NCBI GenBank assembly: GCA_964583155.1
Contig: CAZOUY010000005.1
Location: 1 to 64,000 of the forward strand
Reading direction: 5' to 3'
DNA from: CAG-826 sp964583155
GTDB lineage: Bacteria > Bacillota_I > Bacilli_A > RFN20 > CAG-826
DNA length: 64,000 bases
The notes under the pieces are model-generated. The model saw only the letters and a list, made by a program, of their open reading frames with translations, did not search any database and was not told the DNA's origin. Below are positions 16,869 to 27,602 of this stretch, one piece after another. Each line of letters begins with the position of its first letter. Position 1 is the first letter of the stretch. Position numbers and translations under genes: made by a program.

Positions 16869-19754
16869 ATGAAGAAAGTTATTTTATACATTCTTTCATA
16901 TGTCGGCATCACCGCTACAGTAGCAACGGGCTATGTCATGATTTCTCCCCAGAAGATAATTTCCGAAAGCGTGGATAGTAGCGAGCCTTCATCAACCACG
17001 CCAACACCACCGCCACCACCAAGCAAGGCCTCACTTTTTATTGGTCAACTCATGCAGGCTGGTAATATTGGTTTGGATCTTCAAGTAACCATCGGCGATG
17101 ATAGTAGCGTTTATAATGTCGATTTTCAAGGCGCAGTCGGTTATGAGGATGTCGATAACATAAAATTGCATGGTCAGATGAATTTTGATGTCAAAGGGGC
17201 CTTAATTGACACAGAAATATCATATTTTGACTCAGTATTATATTTGGAAACCAACTTTATGAATGCCAAATTAGCGGTCAACACCTTCGGACAAGGACTC
17301 GATGATCTTCTGACGAAAATGGAAATTACCATGCCGGATTTAAGCACCTTGCTTCCAAATATCGATACAGATATGCTTTTAAATGAAATTTTAAATTTGG
17401 ATTTTCAAATTGAAAATGGTTATCAAAAAGCGGATTTTCATCTCACCGAGGATATTGTCTTGACCTTTTATGCCAATGACGATATGAAATTGGAAAAAGT
17501 GAGCGGTTCATTTTTTATTCAAGGCCTGAAGGTGGATTTAAATGCCAATACCTCTCTTTTAGGAGTCGGGCATTATCAATTCGTGTGTCCGGAAACCTCG
17601 GAAAAGTCCTTTATCGATGTTGAGCATTTCTTCCCGATTATTGATAATTTTTACCAATTGACGAAACAAAAACAATTTGATGTTGATATTCAAGCTGAGC
17701 TTAAAAAAGATGATGCGGTCTTAGGATCCTTGCGCGGGAATGCCGTATTTGATGTTTCAACGCGTGACATTTATGGTGATTTTTCCTTTATTAAGGATTT
17801 GAAGACATATGAATTTACGACAGCCTATTATGGTGATCAACTGTACTTCAAGCTCAACAATCTTTTCCATGGTCGCCTTCATAAGGAACGCGTGTTAGAG
17901 ATATATGACATCATAAAGGATTATACTTCTAATGACATCTTTGAAGCTACATCATCGACCATCAGTGAATTGCTCGATTCGACAATCTATGGCGATATTC
18001 AAAAGGGAGATTATAGTCGCCTATCCGCTTTTATTAAGGGTATTGCGCTCAATGATGGCCATCTCGAGATTGGCTTAGATGCCTCATGCTTAGGACTAAA
18101 TGGTGAAATGTTGGTGATCACTCTTGATAACACGCAACAAAAAATAACATCTTTGACCATCGATGGTCTCAGTTATCAAGAATACGATTTATCGCTGAAG
18201 GTAAGCATTAATGATTATTCGATGCTACCAATAATCGATGAAGCGGATTATGAGGATTACGCGCCGCTATTAAATATTTATGATGAATTAGTGGCTTTAA
18301 CGAATCAAAAGCAATTTGCCTTTAATCTTGATACTACTATCATGAATCAAGAGAAGTCATATTCTGTGGATGGCTTAGTGCAATTTTCCATCGCTTCCGA
18401 CGACGATTTGGTCGATGCGAGCAAGTCTGCCTATGTTTCTTTAAACATCAACGATCAGGTTAAAACACATACCTTAGTGATGGAATTAAGCAATGATGAT
18501 CTCTATTTTGTTTATAACAATAAATTAAAGGGTCGCATTGCAGTGACAAGTGTCAAAGAGATTTTCACCATGATCAGCGATCTAATTGCCGAAGAGGATC
18601 CCCTCTTATCGGAACTTGCTTCGCTCATGCCAAGCGCGACCGATTTCGGAATCATCGGACAAATTATCAATAAAGATTATTCGGGATTATCATTAGATTT
18701 AATAAAGGAATTTTCGGTTCAAGAAAATTATTTAGCGATGGTGCTTTCAAGCTCCGTTTGTAACGCCAAAGATGACTTTAAATTGCAGATTAATTATGAA
18801 AACAATCAGCTGCAAAGCCTCGCATTGGAAAACTTTGCTCTTGATGCATTAGCCTTGGAAGGTACTTTAACTATTGAAGCATTTGATGAAACCTTAGCTT
18901 TGGATAAGGACGATAATTATTTTGATTTGAATTCCTTAAAGACGCTTATCTCATTAGGAATTACGACAATGCGCCAAGAATACTATCATTTGGTGGGCAG
19001 TGCGAATATTGCTATTTCCGGCAGTAATCTAGAAATTCCGGTGTCAGTCTTAATTCATAATAAGAATGGTCAAGCCGATGTTCATATTCATTTGGATAAC
19101 ATTCCGATTATTTCACTTGTCAATTCACTTCCGATTGGCTTAAAGGATTCGACCGGCGAATATAAAATGATGGTAGCCTCGGATTCCTCTTCGCGAAAGG
19201 CGGACATCTATCTTGCCGATGATATGGTTTATATTAATCGTAGCGAAGAAGTGACCTTCAAGAAAATTAAATTGACGGGTATTTCTTCGAAAAAGGAAAC
19301 CTATGTCCGCCAAGTTAAGACCGATATGAGCGGCTTTACTAGCAATTTGACCTATTATCTATTTGAGTTTATCCTCGGCTTTGGCGAAACCATTACCAAC
19401 CAGATCGCATCGAGTATGAATATGCTCCCTGTTGAGGAGATGAAATTTGATTCCTTAATCAAAGATTACTCCTACGATGAAGCTCAACATCAATTCTTAT
19501 TTGATATTGATTTCTCCGCTTTGACCGGTGATAACAAGGTGGATAGCACGCTGTTAACGATCACCCATAATGTAGATGGTGAGCAATATCTGACCGGCTT
19601 ATCATTAGCGATGAGCATTTCTAAAATTGTGAAGGTCAACATCAATATGGAAATGGTCGATTATGGAATGACTTTGGATATGAGCCAATTGCTGACCTTT
19701 ATTTCCGATTATCCCTATGAGATGAATCAAGAATATATTTCTCATAGCAAATGA
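16869..19754 (+). CDS. Large exported protein with internal repeats, unknown
   Basis: 961 residues. An N-terminal signal/anchor (about 4-25) is followed by a Ser/Thr/Pro-rich linker with a PTPPPPPS run near residue 47. The remaining part holds two to three degenerate repeats of about 220 residues. Matching blocks are FPIIDNFYQLTKQKQFDVDI (about 258) and APLLNIYDELVALTNQKQF (about 464), then YFKLNNLFHGRL and YFVYNNKLKGRI, then YGDIQKGDYSRLS and IGQIINKDYSGLS. The pattern suggests repeated beta-sheet lipid- or ligand-binding-like modules, but no family is recognised. AAGGAG lies 7 bases upstream. It ends an operon closed by the terminator at 19797. Confidence 0.72.
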   Translation: MKKVILYILSYVGITATVATGYVMISPQKIISESVDSSEPSSTTPTPPPPPSKASLFIGQLMQAGNIGLDLQVTIGDDSSVYNVDFQGAVGYEDVDNIKLHGQMNFDVKGALIDTEISYFDSVLYLETNFMNAKLAVNTFGQGLDDLLTKMEITMPDLSTLLPNIDTDMLLNEILNLDFQIENGYQKADFHLTEDIVLTFYANDDMKLEKVSGSFFIQGLKVDLNANTSLLGVGHYQFVCPETSEKSFIDVEHFFPIIDNFYQLTKQKQFDVDIQAELKKDDAVLGSLRGNAVFDVSTRDIYGDFSFIKDLKTYEFTTAYYGDQLYFKLNNLFHGRLHKERVLEIYDIIKDYTSNDIFEATSSTISELLDSTIYGDIQKGDYSRLSAFIKGIALNDGHLEIGLDASCLGLNGEMLVITLDNTQQKITSLTIDGLSYQEYDLSLKVSINDYSMLPIIDEADYEDYAPLLNIYDELVALTNQKQFAFNLDTTIMNQEKSYSVDGLVQFSIASDDDLVDASKSAYVSLNINDQVKTHTLVMELSNDDLYFVYNNKLKGRIAVTSVKEIFTMISDLIAEEDPLLSELASLMPSATDFGIIGQIINKDYSGLSLDLIKEFSVQENYLAMVLSSSVCNAKDDFKLQINYENNQLQSLALENFALDALALEGTLTIEAFDETLALDKDDNYFDLNSLKTLISLGITTMRQEYYHLVGSANIAISGSNLEIPVSVLIHNKNGQADVHIHLDNIPIISLVNSLPIGLKDSTGEYKMMVASDSSSRKADIYLADDMVYINRSEEVTFKKIKLTGISSKKETYVRQVKTDMSGFTSNLTYYLFEFILGFGETITNQIASSMNMLPVEEMKFDSLIKDYSYDEAQHQFLFDIDFSALTGDNKVDSTLLTITHNVDGEQYLTGLSLAMSISKIVKVNINMEMVDYGMTLDMSQLLTFISDYPYEMNQEYISHSK

Positions 19755-19796
19755 TGAAAGACTCATTAAAATAATAATTGCATAACATTCATGAAT

Positions 19797-19825
19797 GAAG
19801 TGATTTGAAAATCACTTCATTTTTG
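19797..19825 (+). terminator. Terminator after the repeat-protein operon
   Basis: A nine-base-pair stem GAAGTGATT/AATCACTTC around TGAA is followed by ATTTTTG. Confidence 0.8.
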
Positions 19826-19862
19826 TTATTATATTATTTAGATATATTTAAAGGAGTCTCCT

Positions 19863-22220
19863 ATGAAAAAAAACAGATTTTTGCCTTTAATGGCCTTATC
19901 AATGTTATGCTTGATCAGCGGTTGTAATTTGGTAATTACGGGGCCAACGTCGAGCAACTCTTCCTTCAGCTCGATCTTAGGTCCTTCCTCTAATAATTCT
20001 TCTTCATCAAGCTCTTCGGGGAGATTACCATCCTCCTCATCTTCACCTATTTCATCATCAAGCGGAAACGATGACCCGAATGTGATCTCTCTTAAAGCTC
20101 TTTTAGAAATGGATGAAGGTCATTATCTCACGAAAGGGACGATCACGAGCATCATTAATTATCCTAAACAAGAAATGATGAATCTTTATATTCATGACTG
20201 GGATGAAGCATCGAAAACGATGACCTCTATATTAGTTCAAAATGTCCCCACCTCGTTATATTTAGCTAAGGGAAATGAAATAAAAATCTATGGCTCCTTT
20301 AAACGTGAAACAATCTTTAATGATATTGTTCGTCCGACTTTGACTATCCAAAATGCGAGTGATGTTTCTATCATCAATCAAATTAGTTCAAGCGAATATG
20401 AAGCGAAAAAATACGATGAAGCATCTTGGAAGCAAAGCGCTTTGTATGGTATCAACAACTATGCTAGCATCGAAAAATTAGCATTGATCGATGTTGGATC
20501 AGAAGAAGATATCAACGATAACGCTATTAAGGTTCAAGCCGGTTTTGCTAGTGGAAGCGAAATCCAAATCAGAATCGATTTAGGAGATGAGGCTCTTAAT
20601 AAGCAAGTGGCCACCGCCTTTTTAAATGCCCAAGAGGCGAATGAAAAAGTGACCATCAAGGGCTTTATTGATGCCGATTTAAATGAAAGTGGCGGAGCTT
20701 TTCCTTATCTTCGTTTGACATCGACGAGCGATTATCAATTGGTAAAAGAGGAAATTGATATTCCCGATGAACGCACCATTTCTATGTATGGAATCAACGA
20801 TTTCCATGGATCAATAGTCGCTAATGATGCTAATTATGAAGCGGGAATTATCAAAATCGGTTCATTTTTGAAAAATAAAAAGAAAGAGAAAAACACCCTT
20901 TTAATCAACTCGGGTGATATGTGGCAAGGTTCAATTGAATCAAATTATAATTATGGCGAGCTTTTGACCAATTGCATGAATTATATTGAATTCGATTGCT
21001 TCGCTCTAGGAAATCATGAATTTGATTGGGGTCAAGATATTATCGCCAGAAATCGCTCTTTGGCGGGAAAAGATGGAAAAACCATCAATGGGTATCAAAC
21101 GCCCTTTTTAGCGGCTAATATTTATCGTTATGATATCGCAACGAAAACGCAGAAGGAATTTGCCAATCTGGGGCAAAAATATGTTGTTAAAACGCTTGAT
21201 AATGGCTTAAAGGTCGGTATTATCGGCGCTATTGGCTATAATCAAATCACTTCGATCAATTCACCTTATGTTGATGATTTAACCTTTTTAAATCCCGTCA
21301 ATGTTATTAAGGATTTATCGGATGAATTACGAAATGACAAAAAGGTGGACGCGGTCATCGTCAGTTATCATGGCTCACAAAGTGAATTGGTAGGACAAGG
21401 CATCACCGAAATCAGTCAAGCATCGCAAAAAAGATATGTAGATGCGGTCTTTTGCGCTCATACGCACTTGCGGGAAAGCACAATTGAAAATGATGTTCCC
21501 TTTGTCCAAGCGGGATGCAATGGTCGAAGCTATGGCAACATCGAATTGGTGGTCGATAAGCAAGGAAATATAACCTGTAAAAATTATAGCTATGATTACA
21601 CGTCCAATATTGTGACGGAAATTGATCCGGTATTTTCGGAAATACTGAATCCCTACCTCGAGCAGTCTAACAAAATCGCCAATGAGGAATTGGGCTATTT
21701 AAATGGTGATCTTTCTTATAATGGGGAATTGGTGAATTTAGTTACCAAAGCGATGGCGTTACAATCTAAACTCAGCGGTTACGATATCGATTACGCGATC
21801 AGCAATAGTGGCCGTGCGACGTTAACGGCCGGAAATATCAATCATGGGGCCGTATATCGTTCTTTACCATTCGATAATACGATCTATATCATCGATGTTA
21901 AGGGCTCGGAGATTCGCAATGAATTGAAGTATAGCTCCAATGGTATGTATCGTTTGGATAAAGAAGCCTTGCAGAATAATAAGATCTATCGTATCGCTAC
22001 GATCGATTATCTAGCCTTCCATCGTAATACCAATCGCGATTACAATTATTTCCCGAGCTTGAGTGTCGTGGGAATACTGACTAAGGAAGGATATGATATT
22101 TATAATTATCGCGATATCACTTGCGATTATTTAAAATCATTGAATGGCACTATCAATGCCGGTGATTATAGTTCATCGCTAAATGAACACAATAAGAGCT
22201 TATTAGATTCGAAGATTTAA
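19863..22220 (+). CDS. Surface 5'-nucleotidase / cyclic phosphodiesterase lipoprotein
   Basis: 785 residues. A lipoprotein signal ends in ISGC (Cys21), followed by a Ser-rich low-complexity linker to about residue 72. Two beta-rich segments (about 75-165 and 185-300) look like OB-fold domains. The metallophosphatase domain then shows GINDFHGS, NSGDMWQGS, LGNHEFDWG, SYHGSQ and CAHTHLRE (residues about 310-545). The C-terminal 5'-nucleotidase domain covers about 600-770. Homologues (UshA, YfkN type) dephosphorylate extracellular nucleotides so that nucleosides can be taken up. The Ser-rich tether fits cell-wall crossing. It lies 12 bases before addB and may be transcribed with it. Confidence 0.9.
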   Translation: MKKNRFLPLMALSMLCLISGCNLVITGPTSSNSSFSSILGPSSNNSSSSSSSGRLPSSSSSPISSSSGNDDPNVISLKALLEMDEGHYLTKGTITSIINYPKQEMMNLYIHDWDEASKTMTSILVQNVPTSLYLAKGNEIKIYGSFKRETIFNDIVRPTLTIQNASDVSIINQISSSEYEAKKYDEASWKQSALYGINNYASIEKLALIDVGSEEDINDNAIKVQAGFASGSEIQIRIDLGDEALNKQVATAFLNAQEANEKVTIKGFIDADLNESGGAFPYLRLTSTSDYQLVKEEIDIPDERTISMYGINDFHGSIVANDANYEAGIIKIGSFLKNKKKEKNTLLINSGDMWQGSIESNYNYGELLTNCMNYIEFDCFALGNHEFDWGQDIIARNRSLAGKDGKTINGYQTPFLAANIYRYDIATKTQKEFANLGQKYVVKTLDNGLKVGIIGAIGYNQITSINSPYVDDLTFLNPVNVIKDLSDELRNDKKVDAVIVSYHGSQSELVGQGITEISQASQKRYVDAVFCAHTHLRESTIENDVPFVQAGCNGRSYGNIELVVDKQGNITCKNYSYDYTSNIVTEIDPVFSEILNPYLEQSNKIANEELGYLNGDLSYNGELVNLVTKAMALQSKLSGYDIDYAISNSGRATLTAGNINHGAVYRSLPFDNTIYIIDVKGSEIRNELKYSSNGMYRLDKEALQNNKIYRIATIDYLAFHRNTNRDYNYFPSLSVVGILTKEGYDIYNYRDITCDYLKSLNGTINAGDYSSSLNEHNKSLLDSKI

Positions 22221-22232
22221 AGGAAGTATGCT

Positions 22233-24554
22233 ATGGAAAAATGGATTTCCCAAATTGAAGATGCTTTGATCATTGCTCCAAGTACGGAACATCCTTTTTT
22301 CTTATGGCTTCATGAGCGTTATCCATCGTTATCCTTTAAGCTGATTACCAAGGAAGAAGTATTAAATAGCTATTATGGCAAACTAAAAAAGGAGGCCTTA
22401 CTTAAATATTTATCGTGGCATCCGGAGTTATCCTTATCTCTAGCAAAATTATATATTGACGAAGCGATGATGATCAAAAAAGATGATATTAACCCACAAG
22501 TCCATCATCTTTGGCAAGTTAAAGAGGAACTTCAAAAAAATCATCTTATCGAGGTGAAAAAGTATTTTTCTTATTATTTACATCACCAGAAGATTGTCTT
22601 ATATGGTTATGATTACGATCAGGAATTACAGGGCCTTTTTTTAGATGAGAAAATCGTCTATCGGTATTTAGACTTCAATTATCAGCCTAGATCATTATCC
22701 GTCAATGTTTATCAAAATATCGATGATGAAATTGCGGATGTCTTACAAAAAATAATTGCCTTACATCAAAGCGGTGTCTCCTTAAATAAGATTTTTCTTT
22801 ATGTTCGGCAAGAGGTATACTATTATCCTTTAATCAAGCTCGCTAAGGATTTCGCTATCCCGATAGAGAATCCTTTTCAAGAGAGTCTTTTATTGCTTAA
22901 GGAAAGCCAAGATCTCTTACGGTTATTTGAAAAAGAAGGAACCCTAGGAGCAATTGAAAATGCAAGTGAAGTCGCCTTATTTTTAAACGATATTTACCAA
23001 AAATATAATTCTAATGCGTTTTCAAATGAGCGGTGGGGTGAAATCTTTACGTATTTTTTAAATCAGCAGAAGCTTCCGATTAGCCATTATGAGGAAGAAC
23101 TGACATTCACGCAAAGAAGCCTATTTTCAGATGATGAATATGTTTTTGTCTTAGGCTTTGAGCAAAATAGCTTTCCGTTAATCCATCAAGATAACAGTTA
23201 TCTCTCCGATGCCATCAAAGCTAAAATAGGACAAACGACATCCAAATTGATGAATAAACGCGAACAAAAAATGGTGGAAACGTTACTATTTGCCAATCAA
23301 AACGTCTTTTTATCATATAAAAAAGAAGCGCTTGATGGAATTCATCAGCCATCTATTCTTATTAAATCGTGGAATCTTTTGGAGGTCCCTTTTAGCCATC
23401 GCTTGGATTGTTATTCCTTGCAATATGCTCAAAAAAGATGGGGGCAGTTACGTGACTATGAGCGAAAATACGGAACCTTCTTAAGTGAAACCACCGCTTA
23501 TAAAGATATGGAGAAGCCCGATTATTTGACCTATGATTCTTCATTTACGAAGAGTCATCATTTCGCTATCGACCAGAATATTATTCATTCATACACAGCT
23601 TTAAGCACCTACGCTCAATGCCCATATAAATACTATTTATCCTATGTTTTAAAGTTGGATAGCTTTAAAGAAAACTTTTATAGTAAGCTTGGAACCCTTG
23701 CTCACCAAATTTTAGAGCATAATTATGACGATAATCCTGATTATGATGCGTTATTCGCTTTAGTGAAATCAGAGCAAGAGTGGACTGATCAGGAGGCTAT
23801 GCTTTTACAAAATCTGAAGGATGACATTCAAAAGCTATTTGAATTTAATCGTCAGCATTTCTCGCAAATGCAAAATCCTCATTGTTACTTGGAGCAAGAG
23901 TTTTGTGTTTCTCTTATCGATGAGCATCCTCTTTATCTCAAGGGCTTTATCGATAAGCTGGTTTTAACGGGTCCCCATCACGAATATGTGACGATTGTCG
24001 ATTATAAAACCGGAAAGGATGCTTTTGATCCGCGTTTGCTTGAGTATGGATATTCCACACAATTGCCGATTTATGGTCTCCTTTTAAAAAATGATTTGCG
24101 TTTTCAAGATAAAAAGATAATTGGCGCTTATATTCAGCATGTTTTGCCTGAACGCGTGCTAGCGGGATCATGTCAAGCATTAAAGAAGGTCGAACGCTCC
24201 TTCTTATTGCAAGGTATAACGACGGACAATATTTCGCAACTTGCGACCTTTGATCCCACTTATGAGCAGTCCTGTTACATCAGGAATATGAAGATAACCT
24301 CCAATGGCTTTTCGAAAAACAGTCAACTATTTTCCGAGGCCATCTGGGAGCAATATTTAGCGACGACGGAAGCCTTTATAAAAAAGACGGATGATGCCAT
24401 TCGGCACAATCTTTTTCCTATTTCCCCTAAGCAAATCGGTGATAAGCGAGCATGTCAAAATTGCTCTTTTAAGGATATTTGCTTTGTCAAAGAAGAAAAT
24501 GTCATCTTAATATCTTTGAAAAAGGAGGATGATAGCGATGCCGAGATGGACTAA
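22233..24554 (+). CDS. addB: AddB/RexB-type nuclease subunit of the AddAB helicase-nuclease
   Basis: 773 residues. The C-terminal PD-(D/E)XK nuclease shows VDYKTGK near residue 589. Four cysteines, Cys463 (CPYKYY) and Cys741, 744 and 750 (CQNCSFKDIC), form the AddB 4Fe-4S staple around it. AddAB processes double-strand breaks for RecA and degrades foreign linear DNA. The protein is far shorter than Bacillus AddB (about 1160 residues), and no Walker A lysine motif is seen at its N-terminus, so its inactive-helicase half is reduced. It overlaps addA by 17 bases, which confirms the pairing. Confidence 0.9.
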   Translation: MEKWISQIEDALIIAPSTEHPFFLWLHERYPSLSFKLITKEEVLNSYYGKLKKEALLKYLSWHPELSLSLAKLYIDEAMMIKKDDINPQVHHLWQVKEELQKNHLIEVKKYFSYYLHHQKIVLYGYDYDQELQGLFLDEKIVYRYLDFNYQPRSLSVNVYQNIDDEIADVLQKIIALHQSGVSLNKIFLYVRQEVYYYPLIKLAKDFAIPIENPFQESLLLLKESQDLLRLFEKEGTLGAIENASEVALFLNDIYQKYNSNAFSNERWGEIFTYFLNQQKLPISHYEEELTFTQRSLFSDDEYVFVLGFEQNSFPLIHQDNSYLSDAIKAKIGQTTSKLMNKREQKMVETLLFANQNVFLSYKKEALDGIHQPSILIKSWNLLEVPFSHRLDCYSLQYAQKRWGQLRDYERKYGTFLSETTAYKDMEKPDYLTYDSSFTKSHHFAIDQNIIHSYTALSTYAQCPYKYYLSYVLKLDSFKENFYSKLGTLAHQILEHNYDDNPDYDALFALVKSEQEWTDQEAMLLQNLKDDIQKLFEFNRQHFSQMQNPHCYLEQEFCVSLIDEHPLYLKGFIDKLVLTGPHHEYVTIVDYKTGKDAFDPRLLEYGYSTQLPIYGLLLKNDLRFQDKKIIGAYIQHVLPERVLAGSCQALKKVERSFLLQGITTDNISQLATFDPTYEQSCYIRNMKITSNGFSKNSQLFSEAIWEQYLATTEAFIKKTDDAIRHNLFPISPKQIGDKRACQNCSFKDICFVKEENVILISLKKEDDSDAEMD

Positions 24555-27500
24555 AGAACAGGAACAAGCGATCTATATTCGCGATGGCAATGTGATCGTT
24601 TCCGCCGGGGCCGGTTCGGGCAAAACAGCGGTTTTAACGGAGCGTGTCTATCAAATGATTAAAGAGGGTTATGGCCTTGATGAGTTTGTGGTTTTGACCT
24701 TTACCAATGCAGCGGCCTTCGAGATGCGGGAACGAATTAGAAATAAATTGCTAAATGATGAAGGACTCCAAGAATTAGCATCTGAAGTCGATACCAGCTA
24801 TATTATGACCTTTGATGCTTTTGCTTTATCGTTAGTGAAAAAATATCATTATCTTTTGGAATTGGATCAGGATATTTCCATCAGCGATGAATCACTCGTC
24901 AAGGTGCAAAAGTATAAAGAGCTACAAACGATTTTGGATGAATTATACGCGCATCCCACTTTCGCATTTCAGAGCTTTGTAAAGCGCTTCTTATTGCGAG
25001 ATGATCGACTTTTGCGGGATTATATTTTACGAATCGATCAGATGATTGATCTCAAGATAGATGAAGAGGCATTTTTTCAAAATTATCTCCATGACTATTT
25101 CAATATCGATAAAATCAAAGCCGATCTTCATGAGTTGTTTTTGATAGTTAAGTCAGAAATCGACGATTTAATCGCGGCTACTGATGATTTGGAAAATGAA
25201 ATTGATCATGAAAGAATCAGGAACTCTTTTGAACCCTTTGGTCGCATCATGAATTTTAATGACCTATATAACGCTTTATTGGGGTATCAATTTCCGCGAA
25301 TGCCGCGCGGAAAGAATATCGAAATCAGCGATGAGGATAAAATACTCCGTGAAAAAATCAAAAAGCAAATGAAAAAGATTCAAGAGATATCACTTTTGGG
25401 GGATGAACAAACGGTTATTGATAATTATCTATCGACTCAAGATGATGCTATGCTTTGTTTAGAAATCACCAAAAAATTACGCTTACGAATCAAAGAGTTT
25501 AAAAAGAAAAAGCATATTTTTACTTTCAACGATATCGCTAAATATGCTTTGATAGTTATCGATCATCCGCTTGTCCAAGAGGAATTCCAAAAAAAGATTC
25601 GGGCGGTAATGGTCGATGAATATCAAGATACCTCTGATATTCAAGACTGCTTTTTAAGTAAATTAGCCCGAAATAATCTTTACATGGTCGGCGATATTAA
25701 ACAATCAATCTATCGCTTTCGGAACGCTAATTGTCAGCTGTTTTTAGAAAAATATGAGCGTTATGCTAAATTGGATGGGGGCGTGAAGATCGATTTAAAT
25801 CAGAATTTCCGTTCGCGCCCGGAAGTAATTCAGGATATCAACCATATTTTCGCTCGCATCATGCATCTTCATTGTGGAGGGGCGAACTACTTGAAGGATC
25901 ATATTATTATCGCCGGAAATAAGTCTTATCTTGAGCAGGGGGCTTCATCTAAGAACTATCATCTTGATTTTAATGAATATGCCAATGAGGGCGATCAGGA
26001 TGAATACGAAGCTCGTCTCGTTGCGGAGGATATCGGGCGTAAGGTCCATCATTTTCCGATTTTTGAAAAGGATAGTGGTGTGTTTCATGATGCCAACTAT
26101 CGCGATTTTGTTATTCTCGTCGATCGAAAAACGAAATTTGATCTTTATAAGAGGGTCTTTGAAGAATACCATATTCCGGTGAGCATCGAAAAGGATGAGG
26201 ATTTGACTAGTTCGCAGGCCGTTATCGTTTTGCAAAATCTTTTACGCGTTTATTATGGCATCGAGCAGCAGGTCTTCGATGAAAGCTTTGAGCATGCCTA
26301 TGCCTCCGTTTATCGAAGCTTTCTTTATCATGGTGACGATCTTGAATTAGAACGGATTATAAAAGAAAAGCAGCTCCAAAATGATGAATTGTATCAGCAA
26401 ATTGAAGTGATTGTGCATAAAATGCACGGCCATTCATTATCGGCCCAAATCCGTTGCTTATTGCTCGATTTTGATTTCGAATATCGACTATTAAGAATCG
26501 GAAATATCACTCTCAATGAAAAGAAAATTGAGCAGCTTTTGTCCGCGGTATCCGCGATGGAAAAAATTGGATATACTATGGAGGATTTTTTAGATTATTT
26601 GACGAATTTGAATTCTTTTTCTTTGGAATTGAAATCCGCATTCCAGGATGATGGAAGCAATTCTGTACGCATAATGAGCATTCATAAATCCAAAGGCTTG
26701 GAATTTCCTATCGTCTATTATTGTGGACTCGCTAAGGCCTTTAATAATCCGGAATTACAAACGCTTTTTATGGCCTCTAAAGAATACGGGCTCATCGTAC
26801 CTACGAGTCAACAAGGAATACCGGACACGCTTTATCATTTCCTAATCAAAAGGAAAGAGCGGAGCGAAGAATTAAGCGAAAAAATCCGGCTTCTGTATGT
26901 AGCGTTAACACGTGCTAAAGAAAAGATGATCGTTTTTTATCCGCAAGAAAAGGATTCTCCTTTAACATTGATTCAAAGTCAATCTCTCGGTGATTTATTT
27001 CATTTTGCTGACTTAGATCCTAAACTTCGGCATCACGTGAATTTAACCGATGAAAGACAAGATGTTATGTCTTCATCCGTCAATCATATTTCACATGTCG
27101 CGCCCATAGTGTTTAAAAATCATCATTTTTCTTTTGTTATGAAGGAACAGAAAGCGCGCCCATCCTTAGTGGCAACGGACGTTGAGCAGGAGCTTTTGGA
27201 TTTTGGGCAGGAACTGCATTTCTTACTAGAAATTATCGATTGGCGGAATCCCGATTTGGATTTCATCAAGGACCATCATCAACGCGAATATATGAACAGA
27301 TTTCTTCAAAGTGAGATCTATAAATCGCATCGAAATGACCGGATTTATCATGAATACGCTTATTATGATGATGCAGATGGCACGCGCGGAATTATCGATC
27401 TTTTGTTAGTGAACGATCAAGAAACGACGATAATCGATTTTAAAACGAAAATCATCGATGAAGAAAAATATCATTCTCAGCTTGAGGCGTATCGGCGTTA

Positions 27501-27579
27501 TATTCATAAAGTATTTAAGCGACCATGCCGGACATATTTATATTCCATTATCGATGGCATCGCCTTGGAGATTAAATAA
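24538..27579 (+). CDS. addA: AddA/RexA-type ATP-dependent helicase-nuclease
   Basis: 1013 residues, UvrD/RecB superfamily 1A. Walker A AGAGSGKT ends at residue 30, motif Ia FTNAAAFEMRERI is near 60, motif II VDEYQDTSD near 359, motif III GDIKQSIYRFR near 385, motif V SIHKSKGLEFP near 715 and motif VI LLYVALTRAKE near 788. The C-terminal RecB-type nuclease has GIIDLLL and IIDFKTK near 966. With AddB it unwinds and resects DNA ends. The start at 24538 is nine bases after AAAGGAGG. The protein is shorter than Bacillus AddA (about 1230). Confidence 0.95.
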   Translation: MPRWTKEQEQAIYIRDGNVIVSAGAGSGKTAVLTERVYQMIKEGYGLDEFVVLTFTNAAAFEMRERIRNKLLNDEGLQELASEVDTSYIMTFDAFALSLVKKYHYLLELDQDISISDESLVKVQKYKELQTILDELYAHPTFAFQSFVKRFLLRDDRLLRDYILRIDQMIDLKIDEEAFFQNYLHDYFNIDKIKADLHELFLIVKSEIDDLIAATDDLENEIDHERIRNSFEPFGRIMNFNDLYNALLGYQFPRMPRGKNIEISDEDKILREKIKKQMKKIQEISLLGDEQTVIDNYLSTQDDAMLCLEITKKLRLRIKEFKKKKHIFTFNDIAKYALIVIDHPLVQEEFQKKIRAVMVDEYQDTSDIQDCFLSKLARNNLYMVGDIKQSIYRFRNANCQLFLEKYERYAKLDGGVKIDLNQNFRSRPEVIQDINHIFARIMHLHCGGANYLKDHIIIAGNKSYLEQGASSKNYHLDFNEYANEGDQDEYEARLVAEDIGRKVHHFPIFEKDSGVFHDANYRDFVILVDRKTKFDLYKRVFEEYHIPVSIEKDEDLTSSQAVIVLQNLLRVYYGIEQQVFDESFEHAYASVYRSFLYHGDDLELERIIKEKQLQNDELYQQIEVIVHKMHGHSLSAQIRCLLLDFDFEYRLLRIGNITLNEKKIEQLLSAVSAMEKIGYTMEDFLDYLTNLNSFSLELKSAFQDDGSNSVRIMSIHKSKGLEFPIVYYCGLAKAFNNPELQTLFMASKEYGLIVPTSQQGIPDTLYHFLIKRKERSEELSEKIRLLYVALTRAKEKMIVFYPQEKDSPLTLIQSQSLGDLFHFADLDPKLRHHVNLTDERQDVMSSSVNHISHVAPIVFKNHHFSFVMKEQKARPSLVATDVEQELLDFGQELHFLLEIIDWRNPDLDFIKDHHQREYMNRFLQSEIYKSHRNDRIYHEYAYYDDADGTRGIIDLLLVNDQETTIIDFKTKIIDEEKYHSQLEAYRRYIHKVFKRPCRTYLYSIIDGIALEIK

Positions 27580-27602
27580 AAAATTCCCTTTACGGGAATT
27601 CT
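27580..27602 (-). terminator. Terminator between convergent addA and the ABC importer
   Basis: The stem AATTCCC/GGGAATT (27582-27588, 27594-27600) is followed on the minus strand by TTTTTATTT, which suits the importer operon. Confidence 0.7.
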
